Shown here: piece by piece, positions 29,779 to 40,507 of the stretch
Numbering within the stretch: the stretch's first letter is position 1
Layout of the letters: each line of letters begins with the position of its first letter
Source of the DNA: Sinorhizobium sp. A49
GTDB taxonomy: Bacteria; Pseudomonadota; Alphaproteobacteria; Rhizobiales; Rhizobiaceae
Length of the DNA: 64,000 nucleotides
Assembly (NCBI RefSeq): GCF_002002725.1
Contig: NZ_MUNW01000032.1
Span: 124,001 to 188,000, forward strand
Reading direction: 5' to 3'
Notes under the pieces: model-generated
Seen by the model: only the letters and a program-made list of their open reading frames with translations
The model's database searches: none
Told to the model about the DNA's origin: nothing
Position numbers and translations under genes: made by a program

Positions 29779-30360
29779 TCAAGCGACCTTGCGGGTGAAG
29801 AGCACCCAGTCGTGTTTTCTGCTGCCTTCGAAGAGCGGTACGGCCTCAGCCCGAGCCGCCTCCTCAAAGCCGTTTTTGCTGTAGAGTGCCTGCGCCCTGT
29901 CATTGTGGCTTTCGGTGATCAGGCTCACCGGCGCCGAGCCGGCGCGTGCAATTTCATGTGCAAGCAGTCTGCGTCCGATGCCGCGGCCGCGCCGATGACG
30001 GTAGACGCCGAGGCTATCGATGAACCAGTGACCGACCACCTGTCGCTGTAATGCGAGCAAGGGCTCGATCACGGCATGTTTTGCCTCGGATTCCACCGCC
30101 GATGCCTCGATGCCGTAACCGATCGACACGCCTGCGATTTCATCCTCGACATCGGCGACGACGGCATCGCGCCAGTTTCCAGGCCCCACATCTTCGCGCA
30201 GCTTGTTGCGCCCGCGCTCGAAAGCCGTATCGGTCGCCCCACTGAGAACCGCGCCATACCAGAGCCAGGCGGCAAAGCCGTGCGAGGCGATATCGGCGAG
30301 AACCGCCAATTCCGCAGCCTCCTGTCTCTCCGCCGGCCTGATGGTGACGTCGCCCGCCAT
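29779..30360 (-). CDS. GNAT family N-acetyltransferase
   Basis: The protein has about 193 residues. The start is ATG 30360 or a GTG at 30369 that overlaps the esterase stop. The acetyl-CoA loop RHRRGRGIGRRLLAHE is near residue 125, followed by ITESHNDRAQALYSKNGF, a typical GNAT motif B. The N-terminal half is divergent. The substrate is unknown. It is packed between the SGNH esterase and lpdA (18 bp) in the PDH gene group. Co-transcription with lpdA is likely from spacing; a functional link to PDH is not shown. Confidence 0.85.
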   Translation of the reverse strand: MAGDVTIRPAERQEAAELAVLADIASHGFAAWLWYGAVLSGATDTAFERGRNKLREDVGPGNWRDAVVADVEDEIAGVSIGYGIEASAVESEAKHAVIEPLLALQRQVVGHWFIDSLGVYRHRRGRGIGRRLLAHEIARAGSAPVSLITESHNDRAQALYSKNGFEEAARAEAVPLFEGSRKHDWVLFTRKVA

Positions 30361-30361
30361 C

Positions 30362-31003
30362 TCAGACACCGAGCATCATCCGAACGACCGGCTCGAGGCC
30401 ACGGCCGATCGCACGGGTGTTTTCAGCGTCAAGATGCACGCCGTCGAGCGGTGTGGTCCTTGCAACGGATCCCGCATCGAAGAACCCGCAATCGAGTTCG
30501 TCGGCAAGATCGCGATAGAGCGGCGCCAGCATCGCCGATTGTTCGATGCCGCCGGCGAACATCGCGCCGAAGGCTGCATTTGCCGTTTCACAAAGCTGAG
30601 GGGGCGAGACGACCAATATCTCCGGTCCGCCTTCGCCCTCGACCGGCCAGTCGTGCCGGCGCACCAGATTGACGAGGCGCTCGATGCCCTTCACGGCGCC
30701 GAAGGCTGTCCCGTGAATGATCGGCTTCATGTCGTTGGCGCCGAGCAGAAAGATGATCAGATCAAGCGGCGCGTGGCTGTGGAGGATCGTCGGCAGCACC
30801 TTGGCGCCGTTGCGATCGCAATCGGCTAGGTGATCGTCATAGGCGGTGGTGCGACCGTTCAGGCCTTCGGCAATGATCTGGACGTCAGAGCCCAATGCTG
30901 TCTGCAAGACGCTCGGCCAGCGATCGGCAAGCGCATGGCGGCCGCCGCCCGTGGCATCGTAGCCCCAGGTCAGACTGTCACCGTAGCAGAGAACTGTTTT
31001 CAT
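30362..31003 (-). CDS. SGNH/GDSL hydrolase (arylesterase-like)
   Basis: The 213-residue protein shows all SGNH blocks: GDSLTWG with the nucleophile serine at residue 10, GLNGRTT (block II glycine), GAND (block III asparagine) near 95, and DGVHLD (catalytic Asp/His) near 192. It lacks a signal peptide, so it is cytoplasmic. It belongs with small esterases/acyltransferases such as the M. smegmatis acyltransferase and the octameric S. meliloti esterase (from memory). The natural substrate is unknown; deacetylation of short acyl esters is likely. It lies between pdhC and the GNAT/lpdA genes. Confidence 0.9.
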   Translation of the reverse strand: MKTVLCYGDSLTWGYDATGGGRHALADRWPSVLQTALGSDVQIIAEGLNGRTTAYDDHLADCDRNGAKVLPTILHSHAPLDLIIFLLGANDMKPIIHGTAFGAVKGIERLVNLVRRHDWPVEGEGGPEILVVSPPQLCETANAAFGAMFAGGIEQSAMLAPLYRDLADELDCGFFDAGSVARTTPLDGVHLDAENTRAIGRGLEPVVRMMLGV

Positions 31004-31070
31004 CGTCCGGGCCCGCCTTCGGCGTTGCGATCAAGCAGCGGACCGGCCCGAAGGCCGGTCCCTGTCCACA

Positions 31071-32420
31071 TCAGACCAGCATGCCCATCGGATTTTCGAT
31101 GTAGCGCTTGAAGGCTCCGAGCAACTCGGCGCCCAGCGCGCCATCGACGCAGCGATGGTCGGTCGAGAGCGTGACGGTCATCACAGTGGCGATGACCATC
31201 TGCTTGTTCTTGACGACGACGCGTTCCTCGCCCGCACCGACCGCAAGGATCGTGGCGTGCGGTGGGTTGACGACGGCGGCGAAGTCCTTGACGCCCATCA
31301 TGCCCATGTTGGAGACCGCCGTGGTGCCGCCCTGGTACTCTTCGGGCTTCAACTTGCGGTCCTTGGCGCGCTTGCCGAGGTCCTTCATCTCGTTGGAGAT
31401 GGCCGACAGGCTCTTCAGCTCCGCCTGGCGAATGATCGGCGTGATCAGGCCGCCCGGGATGGACACGGCAACGCCGACATCGGCGTGCTTGTGCTTGACC
31501 ATGTTGCTGTCGGTCCAGGACACGTTTGCATCCGGAACGTCACGCAGGGCCAGCGCCAGCGCCTTGATCACCATGTCGTTGACCGAGAGCTTGTAGACCG
31601 GCTTGCCGTCCTTTTCGGGGGATGCAGCATTGAGCTGGGCCCGGAGCGCCAGGAGCGCATCGAGTTCACAATCGACCGAGACGTAGAAGTGCGGGATCGT
31701 CTGCTTGGATTCGACGAGACGCTTGGCGATCGTCTTGCGCATGCCGTCATGCGGCACGAGCTCATAGGAGCCGGGTTCGAACAGCTTGAGGACGGCGTCC
31801 TCGGACATGCCCTTGGCAAGCGGCGCGGCAGCAGGAGCTGCAGCACCTGCGGCGGGTGCAGCGGCGGGCTTGGCGCCGCCACCGGCAACAGCGGTCTCGA
31901 CGTCCTTCTTGATCACGCGGCCATGCGGACCGGTGCCGGCGATCGCCGAGAGATCAATACCGGCATCCTTGGCAAGACGCCGTGCGAGCGGCGACGAAAA
32001 GACACGGGCACCGCTATCGGCCTTGGCCGCCTGCGGCGCTGCCGCCACCGGCTGAGCTGCGGCAGGAGCAGGAGCACTTGCTGCCGCCGGTGCTGCGGCC
32101 GGCTCTTCCTTCTTTTCGGCTGGGCCAGGTGCGGCGGCTGCGCCGTTACCGCCCTTGGCGGCCGCGGCGACATCTTCGCCGTCAGCTGCAAGAACGGCGA
32201 TCAACGCATTGACCTTGACGCCTTCGGTGCCGGCGGGAACGACGAGCTTGGCAACGGTGCCCTCATCGACGGCCTCGACTTCCATCGTCGCCTTGTCGGT
32301 CTCGATCTCGGCGATCACATCGCCGGACTTGACCTTATCGCCTTCCTTGACCAGCCACTTGGCCAGATTGCCTTCTTCCATCGTCGGAGAGAGGGCAGGC
32401 ATTGTGATGTTGATAGGCAT
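31071..32420 (-). CDS. pdhC: Pyruvate dehydrogenase E2 (dihydrolipoyl acetyltransferase)
   Basis: The 449-residue protein has one N-terminal lipoyl domain ([15 protein letters not shown], lipoyl lysine near residue 43), then an Ala/Pro-rich flexible linker, then the peripheral subunit-binding domain ([16 protein letters not shown] ... GRVIKKDV) near 142-178, a second linker, and the catalytic acetyltransferase core ending with the [14 protein letters not shown] active-site motif. It transfers acetyl from lipoate to CoA. It starts 15 bp after pdhB in the pdhA-pdhB-pdhC operon. Confidence 0.97.
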   Translation of the reverse strand: MPINITMPALSPTMEEGNLAKWLVKEGDKVKSGDVIAEIETDKATMEVEAVDEGTVAKLVVPAGTEGVKVNALIAVLAADGEDVAAAAKGGNGAAAAPGPAEKKEEPAAAPAAASAPAPAAAQPVAAAPQAAKADSGARVFSSPLARRLAKDAGIDLSAIAGTGPHGRVIKKDVETAVAGGGAKPAAAPAAGAAAPAAAPLAKGMSEDAVLKLFEPGSYELVPHDGMRKTIAKRLVESKQTIPHFYVSVDCELDALLALRAQLNAASPEKDGKPVYKLSVNDMVIKALALALRDVPDANVSWTDSNMVKHKHADVGVAVSIPGGLITPIIRQAELKSLSAISNEMKDLGKRAKDRKLKPEEYQGGTTAVSNMGMMGVKDFAAVVNPPHATILAVGAGEERVVVKNKQMVIATVMTVTLSTDHRCVDGALGAELLGAFKRYIENPMGMLV

Positions 32421-32435
32421 CGAAGGGCCCTCCCC

Positions 32436-33809
32436 TTATTTGTAGCAAACGGCTTTCACCGCATCGACGACTTCTGCGACGTTCGGAAGCGCAAGCTTTT
32501 CGAGGTTCGCGGCGTAAGGCATCGGCACATCCTTGCCGGCGATCGTCAGGATCGGGGCATCGAGATAGTCGAAGGCCTGCTGCATGACGCGGGTCGCGAT
32601 CTCGGTGCCGACGGAAGACTGCGGGTAGCCTTCTTCGACGGTGACCAGGCGGCCGGTCTTCTTGACGGATTCGATCACCGTCGGCAGGTCCATCGGGCGG
32701 ATGGTGCGAAGGTCGATCAGTTCGACATCGATGCCCTGCGCTTCGAGCTCGGCGACCGCCTTGACCGCATAGGTCATGCCGATGCCGAAGGAAACGATGG
32801 TGGCGTCCTTGCCGACCTTGTGGATCCGCGCCTTGCCGATCGGCAGAACGAAATCGTCGAGCTTCGGCACTTCGAAGGTCTGACCGTAGAGGATCTCGTT
32901 TTCGAGGAAGATGACCGGGTTGGGGTCACGGATCGCAGCCTTCAACAGACCCTTGGCGTCGGCTGCCGTGTAGGGCATGACGACCTTGAGGCCCGGAATG
33001 TGGCTGTACCAGGCGGCATAGCACTGCGAGTGCTGCGCTGCGACGCGGGCCGCGGCACCGCTCGGGCCACGGAACACGATCGGCGCGCCCATCTGACCAC
33101 CAGACATGTAGAGCGTCTTGGCAGCAGAGTTGATGATCTGGTCGATCGCCTGCATGGCGAAGTTGAAGGTCATGAACTCGACGATCGGGCGCAGGCCGGT
33201 CATGGCAGCGCCGACGCCGACGCCGGCAAAGCCGTGCTCGGTGATCGGCGTGTCGATCACGCGACGGGCGCCGAATTCCTGCAGCAGCCCTTGCGTGATC
33301 TTGTAGGCGCCCTGGTACTCGGCGACTTCCTCACCCATGATGAAAACGTCGTCGCTCAAGCGCATTTCTTCGGCCATGGCGTCGCGCAGCGCTTCGCGCA
33401 CGGTCATCGTCACCATTTCAGTGCCAGCGGGGATCGCCGGATCGGCAGCCACTTCGACCTTCGGCTGGGCGGCAACCGGTGCCGGCGCAGACGCGGCCGG
33501 TGCTTCGCTTGCAGCGGCAGCCTTCGGCGCTTCGGCCTTCGGTGCGGCGATATCGCCTGCACCTTCGCCATCCTGCAGCAGGACCGCGATCGGCGTGTTG
33601 ACCTTAACGCCTTCGGTGCCGGCGGCGATCAGCAGCTTGCCGATCGTGCCTTCATCGACGGCTTCCACTTCCATGGTGGCCTTGTCAGTCTCGATCTCGG
33701 CAATGACGTCACCGGAGGAGACCTTGTCGCCTTCGTTCTTCAGCCATTTCGAGAGTGTGCCTTCCTCCATCGTCGGGGAAAGGGCGGGCATGAGAATTTC
33801 TACTGGCAT
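32436..33809 (-). CDS. pdhB: Pyruvate dehydrogenase E1 beta subunit with N-terminal lipoyl domain
   Basis: Starting at [10 protein letters not shown] (ATG 33809), the 457-residue protein carries a lipoyl domain at residues 1-80 ([15 protein letters not shown]), an Ala-rich linker, and a transketolase-type E1-beta domain from about residue 135 ([43 protein letters not shown]). With PdhA it decarboxylates pyruvate using thiamine diphosphate. The extra lipoyl domain on E1 beta is a known alphaproteobacterial feature. It follows pdhA by 17 bp. Confidence 0.97.
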   Translation of the reverse strand: MPVEILMPALSPTMEEGTLSKWLKNEGDKVSSGDVIAEIETDKATMEVEAVDEGTIGKLLIAAGTEGVKVNTPIAVLLQDGEGAGDIAAPKAEAPKAAAASEAPAASAPAPVAAQPKVEVAADPAIPAGTEMVTMTVREALRDAMAEEMRLSDDVFIMGEEVAEYQGAYKITQGLLQEFGARRVIDTPITEHGFAGVGVGAAMTGLRPIVEFMTFNFAMQAIDQIINSAAKTLYMSGGQMGAPIVFRGPSGAAARVAAQHSQCYAAWYSHIPGLKVVMPYTAADAKGLLKAAIRDPNPVIFLENEILYGQTFEVPKLDDFVLPIGKARIHKVGKDATIVSFGIGMTYAVKAVAELEAQGIDVELIDLRTIRPMDLPTVIESVKKTGRLVTVEEGYPQSSVGTEIATRVMQQAFDYLDAPILTIAGKDVPMPYAANLEKLALPNVAEVVDAVKAVCYK

Positions 33810-33826
33810 GTTTGAGCCTCCCCGGA

Positions 33827-34873
33827 TCAAAGCAGGATATCGGTGTAGAGCTCGGATACATCCGGCTCCGGATCAGCCTGAGCAAAATCGGCGCTATCGG
33901 CGACGATGTCGCGGACGTCCTTGTCGATCTGCTTCAGCTCGTCCTCGCTCGCCCAGCCCTTTTCAGCCAGACGCGCCTTCACCTGCTCGATCGGATCGTG
34001 CTCCGACCGCATCTTCTGCACTTCGTCCTTCGAGCGATACTTCGCCGGGTCGGACATGGAGTGGCCGCGGTAGCGGTAGGTCTGCATTTCCAGGATGATC
34101 GGGCCCTTGCCCGAACGGCAATATTCGACAGCCTCGTCGCCAGCCGCCTTCACGGCGCGGACGTCCATCGCGTCAACCTGGAAGCCGGGAATACCGAAGG
34201 AAACACCGCGCTTGGAGAAATCGGTCTGCGCCGAGGCGCGGGTGACCGAAGTGCCCATGGCGTAGCGGTTGTTCTCGATCACGTAGATCACCGGCAGCTT
34301 CCACAGCTGCGCCATGTTGAAGCTTTCGTAGACCTGGCCCTGGTTGGCCGCGCCGTCACCGAAATAGGCGACACTGACATTATCGTTGCCGCGGTAACGG
34401 TTGGCAAAGGCCAGACCGGTGCCGAGCGACACCTGGGCGCCGACGATGCCGTGGCCGCCGTAAAAATGCTTCTCCTTGGAGAACATGTGCATCGAGCCGC
34501 CCTTCCCCTTGGAAAGACCGCTGCGACGACCGGTGAGTTCGGCCATGACGCCGCGGGCGCTCATGCCGCAGGCCAGCATGTGACCGTGGTCACGATAGGC
34601 GGTGATGACCTGGTCGCCTTCTTTCAGGGCCATCTGCATGCCGACAACGACAGCTTCCTGGCCGATGTAGAGGTGACAGAAGCCGCCGATGAAGCCCATG
34701 CCATAGAGCTGGCCGGCCTTTTCCTCAAAACGCCGGATGAGCAGCATTTCGCGGTAGGCTTTCAGTTCGTCTTCTTTGGTGAAGTCGGCGATGTTGCCGC
34801 CGCTCAAGTCCTTCTTGGCCGGCTTTGCTGCGGTCTTACGGCTGGAGACGGACGCGTTTTTTCGCGGAGCCAT
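33827..34873 (-). CDS. pdhA: Pyruvate dehydrogenase E1 alpha subunit
   Basis: The 348-residue thiamine-diphosphate enzyme has the [20 protein letters not shown] motif near residue 168 ending in [24 protein letters not shown] near 63, and the phosphorylation-loop-like sequence [15 protein letters not shown] near 266. It binds pyruvate and TPP in the E1 heterotetramer. The N-terminus is basic and Ala/Lys-rich. It is the first gene of the pdhABC operon; the promoter lies in the 137-bp gap below ftsB. Confidence 0.97.
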   Translation of the reverse strand: MAPRKNASVSSRKTAAKPAKKDLSGGNIADFTKEDELKAYREMLLIRRFEEKAGQLYGMGFIGGFCHLYIGQEAVVVGMQMALKEGDQVITAYRDHGHMLACGMSARGVMAELTGRRSGLSKGKGGSMHMFSKEKHFYGGHGIVGAQVSLGTGLAFANRYRGNDNVSVAYFGDGAANQGQVYESFNMAQLWKLPVIYVIENNRYAMGTSVTRASAQTDFSKRGVSFGIPGFQVDAMDVRAVKAAGDEAVEYCRSGKGPIILEMQTYRYRGHSMSDPAKYRSKDEVQKMRSEHDPIEQVKARLAEKGWASEDELKQIDKDVRDIVADSADFAQADPEPDVSELYTDILL

Positions 34874-34992
34874 TCATTCCTCCCAATGGTTAGCCTTTGA
34901 GGGTTACCATAGGGAAAGAAAAGCGCCACAGCAATGCCATATTTGCATGGCTCGCATTCCGCGCAAGCTATTGAATATAAACGAGAAATATC

Positions 34993-35015
34993 AATTAACC
35001 GAATTTCGGTTAATT
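34993..35015. promoter_or_regulatory. 23-bp near-perfect palindrome between ftsB and pdhA
   Basis: The arms AATTAACCGAA and TTCGGTTAATT are perfect complements around a single central base. The element covers the ftsB stop codon and lies about 120 bp upstream of the pdhA start. It may be the ftsB terminator, but a one-base centre favours a protein-binding DNA palindrome controlling the pdh operon. The choice cannot be made from sequence alone. Confidence 0.5.
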
Positions 35016-35330
35016 CGTCATGCGGTGGAAAATAACGATTTCGTCGCTCCGCGACATGTTGAGCGCGAGGCGAGCTTTCTCATCCAGCATGTCACGCTCC
35101 AGCGAACCGTCGCTCATCAGCTGAACCTCTCTTTCGAGGGTCGTTCGCTGCTTGGTGAGTGCGTCCAACCGTGCCTGCCGCTCAACGATCTGGCGATCGA
35201 ATTGTTCCGTCGCCTTCAAGCCGTAGCCGCCGTGAATGGAATGATAGCCGAAATAGGAGAGAAAGGCGACCGCGATCAGCGGCAGCACCAACCGACCCAG
35301 TTTCCGTTTCTTATGATGCCGTGTCCACAT
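35010..35330 (-). CDS. ftsB: Cell division protein FtsB/DivIC family
   Basis: The start at MWTRHHKKRK (ATG 35330) gives 106 residues; an upstream extension to 35417 is rejected. A basic N-terminus precedes a single membrane helix (about residues 13-30). The rest is periplasmic and starts with a coiled coil (FDRQIVERQARLDALTKQ), followed by the conserved C-terminal MLDEKARLALNMSRSDEIVIF. It scaffolds the FtsQ-FtsL-FtsB division complex. The eno-ftsB-pdhA order is conserved in rhizobia. Confidence 0.92.
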   Translation of the reverse strand: MWTRHHKKRKLGRLVLPLIAVAFLSYFGYHSIHGGYGLKATEQFDRQIVERQARLDALTKQRTTLEREVQLMSDGSLERDMLDEKARLALNMSRSDEIVIFHRMTN

Positions 35331-35418
35331 CCCGTCCACACCCTGATACGCAATACCGAGTGAGACTAGCGGGCATTGATTAACCGACCGTTGACCATGA
35401 ATGGCCGGATAAAGCAAA

Positions 35419-35445
35419 ACCCGCCCACGGTTGCCGTGAGCGGGT
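35419..35445 (-). terminator. Rho-independent terminator of eno
   Basis: A 12-bp stem with one mismatch (ACCCGCCCACGG / CCGTGAGCGGGT) and a 3-base loop is followed on the minus strand by TTTTGCTTT. It lies 28 bp after the eno stop. Confidence 0.85.
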
Positions 35446-35472
35446 CAAATTTTCAGCGATTACGCGAGGCTA

Positions 35473-36762
<1,290 letters not shown>

Positions 36763-36877
36763 TTAGGACGGTGGTGGGTCGGGCCTGTCATAAGCGAAGG
36801 CCCGGGAATTTCAATGGCGCGCAAGATCTAAAAACAACCGCGCCACCGAGGTTCATGAAAATTTCACGCGGGCGCGA

Positions 36878-37720
36878 TCAGCCCTTGGCGACCGCATCGA
36901 AGGCCAGCAGCTTTTCGAGCAGCCGCGGCATGTCCTTCAGATGCACCATGTTAGGGCCATCGGAAGGTGCGTTGTCGGGATCCTCGTGGGTTTCGACGAA
37001 CAGGCCGGCGATGCCAACGGCAACGGCCGCACGCGACAGCGTCTCGACGAACTCGCGCTGGCCGCCGGTCGAGCCGCCCTGCCCGCCGGGCTGCTGCACC
37101 GAGTGGGTGGCGTCAAAGACGACGGGGGCACCGAGCGAAGCCATGATCGGCAGCGACCGCATGTCGGACACCAACGTGTTGTAGCCGAAGGACGCGCCGC
37201 GTTCGCACAGAAGAATGTTGGGATTGCCACTTTCCGTGAACTTGGCGAGCACGTTCTTCATGTCCCAAGGCGCCAGGAACTGGCCCTTCTTGACGTTGAT
37301 GGTGCGGCCGGTCTTGGCGGCGGCCACCAACAGGTCGGTCTGGCGCGACAGGAAGGCCGGGATCTGCAGGATGTCGACTGTCTTGGCGACGAGTCCGCAC
37401 TGCTCCTCGGTGTGGACATCGGTCAGTACTGGGAAGCCGAACTCCTTCTTGAGGTCGGCAAAGACCTCCATCGCCGTGTCGAGGCCAATGCCGCGTTTGC
37501 CCGACAGCGACGTGCGGTTGGCCTTGTCGTAGGAGGACTTGTAGACGAGGCCGATATCAAGCTTCTTGCAGAGTTCGGAGAGCGCTCCCGCCATCATGAA
37601 GGCGTGCTCACGGCTTTCCATCTGGCAGGGGCCGGCGATCAGCGACAGCCGCTCCTTCTGCGAGAAAGCGACCTGCTTTGCACCCTCACCGACAACTACT
37701 CTGGCATTCGTTTCCATCAT
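36878..37720 (-). CDS. kdsA: KDO-8-phosphate synthase
   Basis: The protein has about 280 residues. The start is ATG 37720, or the next codon 37717; the first overlaps the VOC stop as TGATG. Family motifs are [10 protein letters not shown] near residue 28, [12 protein letters not shown] near 60, [10 protein letters not shown] near 95, [13 protein letters not shown] near 117 and [15 protein letters not shown] near 200. It condenses arabinose-5-phosphate with phosphoenolpyruvate in lipopolysaccharide core synthesis. It is translationally coupled to the VOC gene. Confidence 0.96.
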   Translation of the reverse strand: MMETNARVVVGEGAKQVAFSQKERLSLIAGPCQMESREHAFMMAGALSELCKKLDIGLVYKSSYDKANRTSLSGKRGIGLDTAMEVFADLKKEFGFPVLTDVHTEEQCGLVAKTVDILQIPAFLSRQTDLLVAAAKTGRTINVKKGQFLAPWDMKNVLAKFTESGNPNILLCERGASFGYNTLVSDMRSLPIMASLGAPVVFDATHSVQQPGGQGGSTGGQREFVETLSRAAVAVGIAGLFVETHEDPDNAPSDGPNMVHLKDMPRLLEKLLAFDAVAKG

Positions 37721-38610
37721 CAAGCTCCAAACGCGAAGATCACCCCTTGCCCCGGCATTTCGGGAACAATGAGGCGTCCGCCCATTTCTGAAAATTCGAT
37801 ATCGTTGCGCGCAAAATGCGCGCGCGTCACTTCGAGGTCCGCGACACGGAAGATCACGGCCCGGCCGCGAAGGCCGCGCTCGGCGCTGCGAACCGAACGG
37901 CCGAAGAAGGCCTCCATGCCGGCAGCACTCAGCACCGAGATCCTGGCGTTCGTCGTCTCGATGTCCATGCCGAAGGAATGCGCTTCGACTTCGCGCTCAT
38001 CGACCGCTTCTTGCAGGAGGTACTGGAAATCTGTCGGGTTCGTCTCCGAAAGCACGACCTCGGAAATGCCGAGTACACCGTTTTCGTGCCGCTCGAGCGC
38101 GCCGCGATCACTTGGAAGCGCACGCACGCGCTGACAGCTGAACAGGAAGAAATCCGGCGAACGCAGGTCGGCGGCAAAGGCGAGGCGGAAGGAACCGAGC
38201 CCTTCCCGGCCATCCGGCAGTCGCATCGGCCGCGAGAACTCCAGCATGTCGCCGCCCGAGATGCCATGGGCGCGAAAGCGCATGTGATCGGAGGCTGCGT
38301 CCTCGGTGCCGAGCACGATCGCCGACAGCCCCTGCGGTCCCTGACGGAAACGGAATGCCTGGTCGCGGGCGACGAAGGCGTTGCCGTCCAGGGCTGCCGC
38401 TTCACATTCTTCGCGCGAAGCCACGGCCAGCGGCTCAAGATAGGTGCTGTCGGAGAAGAAGACGCAGGCGTTTTCTGTGCCGAAGGGATGGCGTGCATCC
38501 TCGGCCACAGTGAAGCCGAGATCATGGAGCCGGCGCCGTGCCTGTTCAAGTGCGTCCACCGGCAGCACGAGATGATCGAGCGGGCGGGTGGTGCGCTTGG
38601 AGAGGCTCAT
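37720..38610 (-). CDS. VOC/glyoxalase superfamily protein
   Basis: The start [10 protein letters not shown] (ATG 38610) gives 296 residues. The protein begins with a VOC metal-site-like segment [24 protein letters not shown] and has a second such segment in the C-terminal half ([12 protein letters not shown]), so it looks like two paired VOC modules. Similar rhizobial proteins are annotated only as VOC family. A substrate cannot be named. It precedes kdsA with overlapping stop and start codons, so the pair is co-translated. Whether it acts in LPS metabolism is unknown. Confidence 0.82.
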   Translation of the reverse strand: MSLSKRTTRPLDHLVLPVDALEQARRRLHDLGFTVAEDARHPFGTENACVFFSDSTYLEPLAVASREECEAAALDGNAFVARDQAFRFRQGPQGLSAIVLGTEDAASDHMRFRAHGISGGDMLEFSRPMRLPDGREGLGSFRLAFAADLRSPDFFLFSCQRVRALPSDRGALERHENGVLGISEVVLSETNPTDFQYLLQEAVDEREVEAHSFGMDIETTNARISVLSAAGMEAFFGRSVRSAERGLRGRAVIFRVADLEVTRAHFARNDIEFSEMGGRLIVPEMPGQGVIFAFGA

Positions 38611-38792
38611 GGCGGTTTCCCTGGTGGTTTGCCGCTGTTTGCAACTTTTGCCCGGCGAATGCAAGCCGGCAGCCGGCCATGGCTCCGATTGGCCGACTTG
38701 TCCCAACCATCCGCAACAAACAGCATCCGTCCGCGCCGGGCCTCGCCCGCCGCAGATCTACTGTTGCCAGCAGGTGCCGAACGGCCTGGGCG

Positions 38793-38969
38793 TCAATAGT
38801 AGCCCGGAGCCGCCGTGGCGTTGCCCGTATTCGAGGCCCCGAGTCCGGGGGCGGATGTTTGCGGCTGCGCGTAGGTCGTATTGCTCGAGGACGTCGTGGC
38901 ACAGCCCGACAGCCCCAGCAGGACGAGCGTCAGCGGCACAAACAACAAAGCTATGGAGCGCATATGCAT
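38793..38969 (-). CDS. Small lipoprotein, 58 residues
   Basis: A short frame (ATG 38969 or 38963, stop 38793-38795) encodes a signal peptide with a hydrophobic core (ALLFVPLTLVLLG) and a lipobox LSGC, with the lipidated cysteine at residue 23. The mature part is only about 36 residues, rich in Ser, Thr, Gln, Ala and Gly, and ends PGYY. A GGAAAGG ribosome site lies just upstream. A longer ORF in another frame over the same bases is judged spurious. Its role is unknown; it probably sits in the outer or inner membrane. Confidence 0.75.
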   Translation of the reverse strand: MHMRSIALLFVPLTLVLLGLSGCATTSSSNTTYAQPQTSAPGLGASNTGNATAAPGYY

Positions 38970-39075
38970 TGACCCTTTCCGGTTTGGCTGGAGAACAGAA
39001 AAGTACGAATCCGATGATTTGGCGAGTACGTAACAGTAACACGACGTAACGTGACGCCACCAGCACGGCCTGGAA

Positions 39076-39101
39076 CCGCAGCGTCGCGTCGGGCGCTGCG
39101 G
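39076..39101 (-). terminator. Hairpin downstream of the methyltransferase gene
   Basis: CCGCAGCG and CGCTGCGG form a perfect 8-bp GC stem with a 10-base loop, 56 bp after the methyltransferase stop. There is no T run, so intrinsic termination is only possible. Confidence 0.4.
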
Positions 39102-39156
39102 TCGTTCTCCTTCGATCCGCGCTTACGACCCGAACAACGGGATCGGCCCACGCGCA

Positions 39157-39966
39157 CTAAAGGCCAAGATCGCTCTTGATGGCGCAGGTGGCGATAAAGG
39201 TCGGCATGAACCTGTCGATCAGGAAGCGCGGCACCGGTTGCCGATCCTCGTGGAAGCCAGCCAGCACGAAACCGGCCCGGAGTTGGCCATCGATCTGCTC
39301 GGCCAGGCTGTGCCCGAACACGAGTGCCTCGCCCCGTTCGATCTTTGATCGCACCAGGTCGGGCGCGAGATGCTCGGCCTCCACAAAGGGAAGCGCGTAG
39401 GCCGGTCGGACGAGCCCCTGCTCGGCATAGCTCGGGTCGCGGTCGCCGATAAAGACGACCGGATTGTAAAAGCTTGCCAGCAGCCGACCCCCCATCTTCA
39501 GCACCCGATGGCATTCGCGCCAGACCGGCTGGATATCGGGTACATAGAGGTTCGATATCGGGTGGAAGACGATATCGAAGGCGCCATCGGCAAAAACCGA
39601 GAGGTCGCGCATGTCGCCCCGAACGGCGCTCAACGTCAGGCCTTCGCGCTCCGCCACCAACCGGTCCTGATCGAGTTGGCGTTCCGAAATATCGAAGACG
39701 GTGACATCGGCACCGGCCGCCGCCAGAATTGGCGCCTGCTGACCGCCGGCCGATGCCAGGCACAGGATCTTCAGGCCCCTGATAGCGGGCAGCCAGCCTT
39801 TCGGGAGGTCACCGGGCGTCAGCCGCGCTTGCCATTGCCCGTTCCGGGCGGCAGCGACCAGTTCCGGCGTCACCGGTCTTGACCATTCGCGTTGCTCGCT
39901 TGCCTGGCGGTCCCAGGCCTGGCGGTTGTGATTGATGATATCGAGCTTGGTCGATGTGTCTTGCAT
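39157..39966 (-). CDS. Class I SAM-dependent methyltransferase
   Basis: The start MQDTSTKLDI (ATG 39966) gives 269 residues; an upstream extension to 40119 is not convincing. The SAM-binding motif I is LCLASAGGQQAPILAAAGADVTVFDIS near residue 68, with a GGQ in place of the common GxG. DMRDLSVFADGAFDIVFHP follows as motifs II-III. The N-terminal NHNRQAWDRQAS is typical of a methyltransferase_11 subgroup. The substrate is unknown. It stands alone, with a 540-bp non-coding stretch upstream. Confidence 0.85.
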   Translation of the reverse strand: MQDTSTKLDIINHNRQAWDRQASEQREWSRPVTPELVAAARNGQWQARLTPGDLPKGWLPAIRGLKILCLASAGGQQAPILAAAGADVTVFDISERQLDQDRLVAEREGLTLSAVRGDMRDLSVFADGAFDIVFHPISNLYVPDIQPVWRECHRVLKMGGRLLASFYNPVVFIGDRDPSYAEQGLVRPAYALPFVEAEHLAPDLVRSKIERGEALVFGHSLAEQIDGQLRAGFVLAGFHEDRQPVPRFLIDRFMPTFIATCAIKSDLGL

Positions 39967-40507
39967 AATCGGTCCTTGGAAACATGTCCAAACATGACCG
40001 CTCACGGGGAATAGAAATTGCAGGCAAATATGCCTCTGCGTCCGTCCGTTGATTGCGGATCGAGCAATGCCATCGTCCATCCCCTTCGCGAGCGAAGTTG
40101 AGGCGAATTCGGTTTTCACCGGGCATTACTGGCGCATTGGACGACGCTCCTCCTGTTGAGCCTCGGAAATTAGCGCCGGAGTTGCAGGCGGTCAACGCTG
40201 GAAAGAAGCAGCTCTTCCGTCAAGGACTGCGGTGAGACGTCACGTCGTTTCCTGCACGTCGGCTAAAAGCTTGCGGAGATCGAAGAATTCGCAGCGCTCA
40301 TACGTCATCATCCCACCAGCGACTTGGGCCGCTTGTGAAGCGGACGCAATCGCGTAAAGTCGGAAAATGCAGCCTGAGGTTATGGCAGGCCTGGCAGTTT
40401 GAGGGGCAACATTTGATCAATGCATCGCAGGGCGTGGGACGCATCCGGGCACGAGGGGCGAAGCGCCCCTCAACAACGGCATCTCTTGCAGGCGGGATCG
40501 AAGCGCC
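39967..40507. other. 541-bp stretch without a supported gene
   Basis: Short frames here (for example 40053-40235 plus and 39809-40195 minus) show no recognisable domain, good ribosome site or typical coding bias. The only structured element I see is the hairpin at 40453-40471. Promoters for the divergent methyltransferase and PlsC-like genes must lie here. No RNA gene was recognised. Confidence 0.5.
40453..40471. repeat. Strong short hairpin upstream of the PlsC-like gene
   Basis: GAGGGGCG-AAG-CGCCCCTC is a perfect 8-bp GC stem with a 3-base loop, 36 bp before the start of the PlsC-like gene. It lacks a T run. It could shape the 5' leader of the phospholipid operon or end a short transcript. 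Confidence 0.5.

Noticed and set aside
28381-30051. Plus-strand 556-residue frame antisense to lpdA and GNAT
   Set aside because: It is a shadow frame opposite an enzyme with complete active-site motifs.
31155-33815. Plus-strand 886-residue frame antisense to pdhB and pdhC
   Set aside because: It lies opposite well-supported E1-beta and E2 genes, and its product is rich in His, Arg and Asp with no domain. It is a shadow of GC-rich codon bias.
38758-39066. Minus-strand 102-residue frame over the small lipoprotein
   Set aside because: It lacks a signal or domain, while the alternative frame encodes a signal peptide with a lipobox and a good ribosome site.
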